Below the pieces are notes generated by a model, which was not told the origin of the DNA, searched no databases, and worked only from the letters and a program-made list of their open reading frames with translations. The translations under genes and the position numbers were made by a program. From a virus: DNA of 64,000 bases. Positions 42,447 to 50,900 of this stretch are shown one piece after another. Position 1 is the first letter of the stretch. Every line of letters begins with the position of its first letter. The DNA lies in IMG/VR virus record IMGVR_UViG_3300027749_000080, positions 20,195 through 84,194 of that record, one strand, 5' to 3'.

Positions 42447-42638
42447 TTAGGCTTTAGTATCAACTTTAGATTCCTGAACGTGAGTTCGGCCTTCTTGACA
42501 AAGTGCTTTAATGTCTTGAAGAACTTTACGAGTTCTAGTTCCAGCTGATTTATTTCCTTTTTCGTAGAATTTTCCAGCTTCTGCTTCTAATTGAGAAACT
42601 TGTTCCTTTAGCGATGTTAACCATGTAGGTGTTGTCAT
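42447..42638 (-). CDS. Histone H1-like (Hc1-type) DNA-binding protein
   Basis: The 63-residue basic protein matches the Hc1-type 'histone H1-like' family common in Bacteroidota: 'LKEQVSQLEAEAGKFYEKGN' is followed by 'KSAGTRTRKVLQDIKALCQE', with the family's invariant-looking G-N-K-x-A-G-T-R-x-R-K core. These proteins bind DNA and help to organise the nucleoid. It is a monocistronic unit with its own terminator, between gp32 and two head-type genes. It may compact phage DNA or disturb the host nucleoid. It is a strong pointer to the host group and to gene exchange with it. Confidence 0.8.
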   Translation of the reverse strand: MTTPTWLTSLKEQVSQLEAEAGKFYEKGNKSAGTRTRKVLQDIKALCQEGRTHVQESKVDTKA

Positions 42639-42691
42639 AATTTCAAATATTTTTTTATCTTATATTTGAGAAATCCACCCGGTTTTAAATA

Positions 42692-43417
42692 TTAGTGATA
42701 TTTGTTTAAAAATTTAGCTGCTGGGTATACTTTTTTAGCAAAAGTTATCCAAGTTGACATAACTTTATCAGCTTCAGGTTGAGAAATTAACTTGGTCTCA
42801 ATAAAAGGTTTTAAGTATTCTTCAAATTCCTGATCAAGAGGTACTCTTTTCTTTTTAGCTGATGCATACATACCTGCAACCATTGCTGGAATTTCATCAG
42901 CTAATAAAAAGTAATGATAATCACTTTCAGCACGAGATCTTACTGATTTTGTGGTATTAATAATATGGCCAGTCTTTTTATTTATGCCTTTTTGTAAAAG
43001 GTGTTCAAGTTCATGTCGTATATTATCAATTAATTTATAATTTAATGCTGGATAACATTGAGGTTCCGCATCTGGACTAATATAAAGGACTACTTCAATT
43101 TCAGGCGACTCCGGCTCGTTTGCCTTTGGAATAAATGAATTTGCATCTATTGCAAACCCTTTATTTTCAAAATTAATTACTTCCCAAGGAAGTCCACTAA
43201 AATATTTAGATTTAGCCGGCTCAAATTCTTCAACTCTAACTAACTTAATTGATAGTGTAAATTCAAGTGGGGTATCATATTCAAATTCTTTGGATATTTC
43301 TTTACCTATCTTAACACCTGCAGTTTTCTTAATTACGCTAAATAGATCTTTAGCGAAAGTTGAAGCAAGTGAATCGTATTTTGATTCAAATATAAATTGT
43401 GAAAACCTTTTTATCAT
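42692..43417 (-). CDS. Putative packaged zinc metalloprotease
   Basis: The 241-residue protein opens 'MIKRFSQFIFESKYD', an almost perfect match to the T4-type head-targeting peptide with I-F-E as protease site. Further on 'NIRHELEHLLQKG' gives the HExxH zinc-binding motif (H135-E-x-x-H139) in a helix, and 'LLADEIPAMVAGMY' downstream could supply the third ligand. The combination predicts a zinc peptidase carried in the head and perhaps delivered into the host. It overlaps the upstream head-type gene by ATGA and shares its late promoter. The target is unknown. Confidence 0.7.
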   Translation of the reverse strand: MIKRFSQFIFESKYDSLASTFAKDLFSVIKKTAGVKIGKEISKEFEYDTPLEFTLSIKLVRVEEFEPAKSKYFSGLPWEVINFENKGFAIDANSFIPKANEPESPEIEVVLYISPDAEPQCYPALNYKLIDNIRHELEHLLQKGINKKTGHIINTTKSVRSRAESDYHYFLLADEIPAMVAGMYASAKKKRVPLDQEFEEYLKPFIETKLISQPEADKVMSTWITFAKKVYPAAKFLNKYH

Positions 43418-43974
43418 TTTTTAGGTTTAATAAAATTTACTTCTAATTGATTGGTCGAAGGAGATAGTTTAGCATCAAAATCTATATCAATATCACCCTT
43501 ATCAATACCTAGTTTTTTAGCAGCCATTGCGGATTTTAATTTGTCATAGATTTCTTTATCTAAAAATCCTTTACCTCTAAGGGCATCAACAATTTCAACT
43601 TTCTTTGAGTCTAGTTGATTATCAGTTATCCACTTATCTAAATCAACTTGTTTAACTTGATATTCTTTATATCTTTTAACTCCGCCGCCTCCAGTATATT
43701 GAGAATGCCATTTCTTATCAGCATCAATTAACACTAGATTAATATCGCCAGTTTGACCAGCGGTTGGAGCTGGTGCATTTGGGTCTGGCGGTAATTCAGC
43801 AGTTGCAAATGGATCAGTTGAAGGTGCATCAATTGGACTTGCTGGAGCTGGTGAATTTTCAGCAGGCGCTGAAGCAGTCTCAGTAGGAGAAGGTGGCTCA
43901 ACTGGTGGTGGAGTAGCCGCAGGTTCATCTGCTTCTAGTAATAACTTAAATTGTCTAAAGTCTAGGATTTCCAT
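43414..43974 (-). CDS. Pro-rich putative internal head protein
   Basis: The 186-residue protein begins 'MEILDFRQFKLLLEADEP', a head-targeting peptide with L-L-E as the predicted cleavage site. Residues 17-75 are a Pro/Ala/Ser-rich linker, probably disordered. The C-terminal domain (about 80-186) is mixed, with 'INLVLIDADKKWHSQY' and a Lys/Asp-rich end. It is transcribed from a late promoter placed between it and nrdJ and is coupled to the metalloprotease gene. It could be a partner, chaperone or inhibitor of that protease. Confidence 0.65.
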   Translation of the reverse strand: MEILDFRQFKLLLEADEPAATPPPVEPPSPTETASAPAENSPAPASPIDAPSTDPFATAELPPDPNAPAPTAGQTGDINLVLIDADKKWHSQYTGGGGVKRYKEYQVKQVDLDKWITDNQLDSKKVEIVDALRGKGFLDKEIYDKLKSAMAAKKLGIDKGDIDIDFDAKLSPSTNQLEVNFIKPKK

Positions 43975-43993
43975 AAATATAGTAATTGTTATG

Positions 43994-44003
43994 GTTATTT
44001 ATA
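43994..44003 (-). promoter_or_regulatory. Late promoter-like element TATAAATAAC
   Basis: The minus-strand sequence is an exact TATAAATA octamer 19 bases before the ATG at 43974, directly after the nrdJ terminator. It gives two head-type genes late expression inside an otherwise replication-type block. Confidence 0.7.
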
Positions 44004-44004
44004 C

Positions 44005-44032
44005 AAAAAAAGGGAGACAACTGCCTCCCTTT
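44005..44032 (-). terminator. Intrinsic terminator after nrdJ
   Basis: On the minus strand AAAGGGAG pairs with CTCCCTTT around an 8-base loop, followed by a T run. It lies 24 bases after the nrdJ stop and immediately before the late promoter. Confidence 0.8.
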
Positions 44033-44055
44033 CCATATTCAATAGTTAATATTGG

Positions 44056-46629
44056 TTAGCCGCACTTAGAATCACCGCAGTTCTTACAAGATAGACAACC
44101 TTCTGTATAAACAAGTGCATCAGAGCCACAAGATTTACAGGTTTTACCAGAAACAGGTGTTCCGTCTTTTACAAACTTTTTAAGCATTCGTTTAACTCCA
44201 GCTTTCCAGGTAGTAATTAAGTCGCCATCTAGGTTTAAAGAATCTAATAATTCAATAACGTATGGTAATGGCATGCCATGACGTAATACAGCCGAGATAG
44301 TTTTTGCCATATCATGATATTTTTCGTCAAATGCATGATTTAGGTTAGGGATCTTAATTGTTTCTCCAAGTTTATCAACATAGACAACGTCATATGAAGA
44401 TTTTCCTTCTTTTTTAGTTCTAACAATTTTAACTGTTTCAACATAAGTTGGAATTGGGAAATTTTCATGTTGGCCAGTAAATACTTCATACGGCTTTCCA
44501 TTTAGAAGTCCAATAAGTCCGACCCAACGTTCTCCACTATTCATAAAGGTCGTAACTGAACCTTCTAATGATAGTGGTCTTTTTGGAGCTTGTGAATCGC
44601 TAAATAATTCCTGTTTTTTCTTATCGTCCTTTGAAACTAATACACCAGATCGGGAACCGTCTCGGTAAATAGTACAGCCTTTACAACCTTCTTCCCAAGC
44701 AGTCATATAAACTTGATTAACTAACTCTTCAGTAACGTGTTCTGGAAGATTTACAGTAACCGAAATTGAATGGTCAACCCATTGTTGAATCTTTCCTTGC
44801 ATTCTAACTTTTTCTACCCAATCAACATCATTTGCCATTGCTTTATGATATGGAGACTTTTCAGTTAGTAACTGTATGGCGTCATCTGAAAGCTTTTCGA
44901 TAATGTCTGATTCACCTTTAGGAATGTATTTGTATCCTTCAATCTCAATCCATTTTTTAAAGCCGTGATGAAATACGTGATATTCTTCCCAATGATCCCC
45001 AACTGAATCAATAAAGTCAGATTTGGAATTTTTATCATTTGGATTAATTTTCTTTCGGCGTTTATAAGATACCATAAAGGCAGGCTCAATACCTGAAGTA
45101 GTTTGAGACATTAATGAAACTGTACCAGTTGGTGCAATTGTTAATAGTGCAATATTACGTCTACCATATTTCATAAGATCTGCATATAGATCAGCATCGT
45201 ATTCTTTAATTCTTTCTAAGAATGGATGGCCTTCTTCTCTAGCTGCGTCCCATATCTTAAATGCTCCACGCTCTTTTGCTAGGGTATTAGATGAACGAAA
45301 AACTTCAAGTGCATAAGTTCTAGCAACTTCAACTGCAAAGTCAGTCGCTTTTTTAGTTCCATAACGTAAACCTAAGGCAGCTAACATATCTCCTTCAGCG
45401 GTAATACCTACACCAGTACGGCGACCTTCCATACATTTGGTTCGAATACGAAGCCATAATTCAAGTTCAGTACGCTTAACATCAGTAGATTCAGGATCAC
45501 TGTCAATCTTAGAAATAATGGTATCGATTTTTTCAATTTCAAGATCAATAATATCATCCATCATACGCAGTGCAATTTGAGCGTGTTCTTTAAATAACTC
45601 AAAATCAAATTTTGCATTTTTAGTAAATGGATTAACTACATATGAGTATAGATTAATTGCTAATAATCTACATGAATCGTCTGGGCATAATGGAATTTCT
45701 CCACATGGATTGGTTGAAACTGTTTTATATCCTAAATCTGCATAACGGTCAGCAAATGATTCTCTAATTATTTGATCCCAATAAAGAATTCCAGGTTCTG
45801 CTGATTTCCAAGCATTATGAATAACTTTATTCCAAAGAAGTTTTGGATCAATTACTTTAGTTACTCTTGGTGTTTCAGAAAAAATTGGATATTGCTGAGT
45901 ATACGGTTTACCAGCCTTAACTGCTTTCATAAAATCGTCGTGCATTTTAAGAGAAATATTTGCACCAGTAACTTTAGTACTATCAAGTTTAGCATCAACA
46001 AATGCTTCTGCTTCTGGGTGTCTAACTGAACATGATAACATTAATGCTCCACGACGACCTCCTTGAGCAACTTCACGAGTTGAATTTGAATAGCGTTCCA
46101 TAAATGGAATAATACCAGTAGAGGTCAATGCTGAATTCTTAACTGGTAAACCAGCAGGTCGAATATCAGATAAATCATGACCTACTCCTCCACGGCGTTT
46201 CATTAATTGAACCTGTTCTTGATCTACTTTTAAGATTGCTCCGTATGAGTCAGATGATCCATTAACTCCAATAACAAAACAGTTAGACAATGACACGGTT
46301 TGATTATTATTTCCGATACCGCTCATTGGTGAACCTTGTGGAATAATATATTTAAACTTATCTAGTAATGAAAAGATATATTCTTCACTTAACGGATTTT
46401 TATATTTCTTTTCAACTCTAGCAAGCTCTGATGCAATTCGACGATGCATCATTTCTGGATTCTTTTCATAAAGATTACCATCTGAATCTTTTAGTGCGTA
46501 TTTGTTAATCCATACACTGGCTGCTAAATCATCTCCATTAAAATACTCTAATGATGACTCATTTGCTTCTTCTCGGGTATACGTCATTTTAACCTCGGTT
46601 TCTGTTTCTAATACTGAATTGTCTATCAT
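44056..46629 (-). CDS. nrdJ: Class II ribonucleotide reductase (NrdJ)
   Basis: The 857-residue protein is an adenosylcobalamin-dependent ribonucleotide reductase. Diagnostic segments are 'NCFVIGVNGSSDSYGAI', 'RRGGVGHDLSDIRP', 'VSTNPCGEIPL' with active-site Cys and Glu, 'GRRTGVGI', 'IAPTGTVSLM', and a C-terminal Cys-rich tail ('CKSCGSDALVYTEGCLSCKN'). The class II type needs vitamin B12 instead of a partner subunit, so no nrdB or nrdE/F is required. T4 uses class Ia. It converts ribonucleotides to deoxyribonucleotides for phage DNA synthesis under any oxygen level. It has its own terminator and lies alone between S1 and the head-type genes. Confidence 0.92.
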   Translation of the reverse strand: MIDNSVLETETEVKMTYTREEANESSLEYFNGDDLAASVWINKYALKDSDGNLYEKNPEMMHRRIASELARVEKKYKNPLSEEYIFSLLDKFKYIIPQGSPMSGIGNNNQTVSLSNCFVIGVNGSSDSYGAILKVDQEQVQLMKRRGGVGHDLSDIRPAGLPVKNSALTSTGIIPFMERYSNSTREVAQGGRRGALMLSCSVRHPEAEAFVDAKLDSTKVTGANISLKMHDDFMKAVKAGKPYTQQYPIFSETPRVTKVIDPKLLWNKVIHNAWKSAEPGILYWDQIIRESFADRYADLGYKTVSTNPCGEIPLCPDDSCRLLAINLYSYVVNPFTKNAKFDFELFKEHAQIALRMMDDIIDLEIEKIDTIISKIDSDPESTDVKRTELELWLRIRTKCMEGRRTGVGITAEGDMLAALGLRYGTKKATDFAVEVARTYALEVFRSSNTLAKERGAFKIWDAAREEGHPFLERIKEYDADLYADLMKYGRRNIALLTIAPTGTVSLMSQTTSGIEPAFMVSYKRRKKINPNDKNSKSDFIDSVGDHWEEYHVFHHGFKKWIEIEGYKYIPKGESDIIEKLSDDAIQLLTEKSPYHKAMANDVDWVEKVRMQGKIQQWVDHSISVTVNLPEHVTEELVNQVYMTAWEEGCKGCTIYRDGSRSGVLVSKDDKKKQELFSDSQAPKRPLSLEGSVTTFMNSGERWVGLIGLLNGKPYEVFTGQHENFPIPTYVETVKIVRTKKEGKSSYDVVYVDKLGETIKIPNLNHAFDEKYHDMAKTISAVLRHGMPLPYVIELLDSLNLDGDLITTWKAGVKRMLKKFVKDGTPVSGKTCKSCGSDALVYTEGCLSCKNCGDSKCG

Positions 46630-46660
46630 TTTTATTGTTTATTTTTAAGTTAATTTATTG

Positions 46661-46702
46661 AAAAAAGACAACTCTACCCCAGCGGTTTACTGAGGTAGGG
46701 TT
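46661..46702 (-). terminator. Intrinsic terminator after S1-like gene
   Basis: On the minus strand AACCCTACC pairs with GGTAGAGTT (one G-U), followed after a few bases by a T run. It separates the S1-like gene from nrdJ. Confidence 0.65.
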
Positions 46703-46704
46703 AA

Positions 46705-47892
46705 TTATTGGATAAAATCGTATCTTAGTTGTTTACGAATTGCATCAACTTTATGAACCTTTATTTGACCTGAGTCAGAAATTTTGGTTCTGCCTTTTAG
46801 GTGATTTACATCACTGTTAAAAGTATTTTCTCCGTCTGGCATTGTGATGGTAATCGAGAAATTAGACTTATCTAAGGAATATGTTAACGTCTGGCCTTCA
46901 ATTTTGTTTTTAAGATCTTGCCATTGAAGTTGCTCTTGACCAATTTTATCATATGAATCGGTTAAGATTATACGAGGTTCGCCTTTTTTAAGAATAACGT
47001 CCTTAACGTAAAATTCAATAGTATCGCCAGAACGATATTGTTTACTAACCTCTTCATAATTTTCAAATTCAGTTTTATGAAGTAATCCAGTAAAGTAGTT
47101 TTGGAATTCAACAAACATTCCAAAGTCATACGGCTTATTAGTTAAAATACCTGTGTATTTTTCTCCAATATTAAGTTCGTGTACTTTTTGAGGTAGAGTT
47201 TGTTTAATATATTTCTTATATGAAACAATGAATAGATCATTAGTTGAATCGTAATTCTCAATCATTACTGGAATTTCCTTATTCAAATATTCGTTAAAGT
47301 CTCTAATTACGTTAGCTGCAGCGTGCGAACCTGGTAAAAAGCATTTAACTGTTCCTTTATAAAGTGCAAGGTATCCGCCTTTAACAAGGTTAGTAACTTT
47401 AACATAGAACCATTTTTCTGTTTTTAAATAGTCTTCCAAATCTTCACGATGAGAAAGAGCAGCACAGCGTTTTTCTGAACCTAAGAAATCTCCATTATCG
47501 TTTTTATAAACAATAACTTTAAAACTATGGTTAACTTCATTGTGAACTAATAATGAAGGCTCTGAACTAAATTCTCTAAATGGAACAAAGATTGTAGATA
47601 AAGATGCATTATCTTGAACTTCAATCATTTTCTCATCAAAGTCAATTTTCTTAGCAGTAACCGTACAAATTTTACCAAGTTCAAAATCTTTATTTGATGG
47701 TACAAATGAGGTTTTTGAATTTGATGAAAAGTACATATCGTACAATTCTTGAGCATAGGGCTCTTTACAGAAAATTTTAAGGCCAGAGCGTTGATCTTCC
47801 GACGTTAATTTAATGGTTTGATTAAATTTAGAATTCCCTTGACTGAATAGTAGATCAAAGTCAATTAATTCTCGGGTGTTGTCTTTTTGCAT
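46705..47892 (-). CDS. Ribosomal protein S1-like RNA-binding protein
   Basis: The 395-residue protein contains about three S1 (OB-fold) RNA-binding repeats: near 70-125 ('GKICTVTAKKIDFDEKMIEV'), near 155-215 ('WFYVKVTNLVKGGYLALYKG'), and near 240-310 ('GEKYTGILTNKPYDFGMFVE'). The pattern resembles ribosomal protein S1, which brings mRNA to the 30S subunit and matters most where Shine-Dalgarno pairing is weak, as in Bacteroidota. It may steer host ribosomes to phage messages or protect RNA. It forms a single-gene unit ended by a terminator. Polynucleotide phosphorylase-like domains are absent. Confidence 0.75.
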   Translation of the reverse strand: MQKDNTRELIDFDLLFSQGNSKFNQTIKLTSEDQRSGLKIFCKEPYAQELYDMYFSSNSKTSFVPSNKDFELGKICTVTAKKIDFDEKMIEVQDNASLSTIFVPFREFSSEPSLLVHNEVNHSFKVIVYKNDNGDFLGSEKRCAALSHREDLEDYLKTEKWFYVKVTNLVKGGYLALYKGTVKCFLPGSHAAANVIRDFNEYLNKEIPVMIENYDSTNDLFIVSYKKYIKQTLPQKVHELNIGEKYTGILTNKPYDFGMFVEFQNYFTGLLHKTEFENYEEVSKQYRSGDTIEFYVKDVILKKGEPRIILTDSYDKIGQEQLQWQDLKNKIEGQTLTYSLDKSNFSITITMPDGENTFNSDVNHLKGRTKISDSGQIKVHKVDAIRKQLRYDFIQ

Positions 47893-47945
47893 ATGTTATT
47901 GTTTAAACGTTGCTATCTAATTATACACAAAAGTTGACAGTAGTT

Positions 47946-50900
47946 TTATGAAGTATGCATTCCTGGGTCAATAAAAATACTAGGTGACCAAGCGGTTGGG
48001 TAGAGGCCTGGCATTTTTGACTGGAATAGAAGAGTACCAGTTGACGCTATACTTCCTCTCCATGCAAGTTCATCTAAAAATATTGCAAATAATGGATTTT
48101 TATGAGTTAATCTTTCCCATGGCGGAAGGTCATCTTGGTTAAAAAATGGGCTTGAGGCAATTCTAGCAACTTGAACTCCTGGCTTATTACCAAATGAGCA
48201 TGCAAGTATTGAAACTAAATAGGCTAATTCTTTAACTACCGGTTCAGCAAAAGTAATAACTGGAATATATGCAGCTTTTAATAAATTAATTGCCTCTAAA
48301 TTTGCTAATTTAAGCTTAGCTGAATTTGGAATTTCTAACTGAATTAGCATTATTGCTAATTTAATTGGAAGAATATACGGATTAGCTGAATCAACTACGG
48401 TAAAACTTAAATCTTTTAAACTTTTAGTTAGTGATAAAATTGGGCCAACTATTGTTTTTAATGGTTCTAAAATTCCATCAATTGCAGTATTTAGTAGGCC
48501 TTTAATTAATTCAACTAGATCAGTTGCGGTAAGCAGCGCAAAATAACTAACAATATCAAGAGGTAACATTGGAATTTTTGGAAGCTTTATATTAAAGCCA
48601 TTAGGTAATGTTATTGAAACATAGTTTGAAGATGCAGTAGTAGAAACCTTTGCAAATTCAGAATTTCCACATGGAATCTGTCTAAGAATCTCTTTTAGTG
48701 AACTTGAGTTTGGTCCTTGATTGGCAGTTAGCATATCACCGGCATCAGATAACATCCTAAGTATTAATTCAAGTAGATAAGCAAGTGCAAGTTTAAGTAA
48801 TGGTTTAATTACAATATCTAATGGTATTACTATTTGAATTGGAAATGGTACACCAGTTGGATTTGGAGATTGTGGAACACTTAATGCGGATAATATTGGT
48901 AATATTACGGCTTGTGAGATTGAAACAATATCGGGTTTTAAAGGTAAAATAATTGGTGGAAGTAATCCAAGTAGTGAATTAAATAAAGTAGTCACCACTG
49001 CAATTCCAATTTCCTCAAGAGCCTCTCCTAATAAACTTTTTAATACATCAATTGTTAGCCCTGATAAAAGAGCATCAAGCAGCGCATTAAAAACTCCAAT
49101 TGCTGCAAGGATTTGTGGTGAAACTATTTCAGGTGGAGGTTGAGCAGCCGCACAACATGGAGCAGCTGGATCAAATAGTTTTAAATTAGGAGCAGCAACA
49201 GATAGTGTAGTAAAAGTTAAGGCTTGTTTAAGACGTTCTTTTCTTAATTTTGCAGCTTCTTTAATTTTACCTTTCTCAGCCTCGCTTAAGTTTGGATCAA
49301 TATCTTCCTCAGCTGGATTAGCATTTCCTTGTAAATAATCTAAAGCTTTATTTGCATATTCTTTAATTGCTTTTTTAAATTCGCTAACGTCTTCTTCTTT
49401 ATTTAAGTTAAATGTTTTTTTACTAAGTAATTTAGCTGGATTAACGTGAGATGCCATTCTTTTTATTTTTGCAATAAGATCAGTAGAGTCAAGATCAAAA
49501 TCTATTAGACCTTTTGCGGCTTTTTCGATTGTTGGTTGCAATCCGCTAATTGCTGATGGTAATTTTGGATTAAGTTTAGTTGGACTATCTGGAAATGAAA
49601 TTGTACCTAAGTTTATTTTATCAATATATGCATCAAAATCATCTAATACACCTGAAATTTTAGAAGATAGTTTAATTGGGTCTAACGATCTTGCTGCTTT
49701 TTTTGATTCGCGCTTCTTTTTTAAGTTTGATTCACCCTCAGCGCCCATTACTTGAGATTCACGGTCCTTTCTGGTTTTATCCTTTAATTTAGCAACGGCA
49801 GTTAGTTGAATTTCTCCTAATTTATTAAATTGGATATTCATACTTCTTTTAAAATCTGCAATTTGTTTATTAAAATCATTTCCTAAATCTAAGTCTAGAA
49901 AGTTCATCATTTTTTCCAAATCGCCAGCATATGATGCAATATACGTAATTGGATCAACTTCACCAATTGGGGTTCCATCTCTGGTTGTAATTTTAGGGTT
50001 TTTGCCAAGTGCTAAAGTTGCAGCAAGTGCAGTAAGTCTAACCGCTTTTGATGCATTTCCAGAAATAGCTAATGGATTAACTAATGAACCTTTAATTAAT
50101 TGCCCCTTGAATGGATTAGCTGGGTCAAGACCTAGCGGATTTTCAGAGGCAGCTGTTTGATCAATTTCAAATCCATATTTTATAGAAGTAGGCGTCATGT
50201 ATACCAATGGAATATTGGGAGCAAGCAACATATACTTATTACCATCAGGCGCAAAATATAGGATATAAATGCTAGGTAATGGTATTCCAACTATTGCAAT
50301 TGGCATGGTTAGAAAAGTAACAAGGGTGCCAACTGGTGTAGATAGTGTAAATAAGGTTCTCCATTTTTGAGGTATTGGTATTAATGCAATACCTAATGGG
50401 GTTGGAATAATATTGTTAATTGGATAATATCTAAATAACGGAGCGGTTAAGTCAGGAATTGGTAAAAGGCTTACTTTATTTAATGATTTCGTAAATTCTC
50501 TCCAATAACAGCTATTTGTCATATCTGGTAAACTTGCATCGGTTCCGCCCAGTGTTCTAATGAATAATGGATCTTTGCCAAGTTTTTTCATTACTTCGGC
50601 TTCACAATCTTTAGTTGGAATAACCGTCGCAGCTGGCCCTTTAAAGCATGCAACATCCGCGATTTTTTTTGCTAGAACGTCTGGGTCCATTGAATTTTCT
50701 TTTATCTTTACATCTAATAATTCAATTTCAGTATTACACTCTTTTATTTTTTCAAGTATTTCAGAATAGGATTTAGTATAATAGGCTAATTTTTCAGGTA
50801 AAACTGAATCAATTGGACTGTATTTAAAATTTCCATTTGAATAAATGCTGGAAGTTTGAGCTCGATATGAGGTAGGCCTAGCTAATTTAAGCTGAACATC

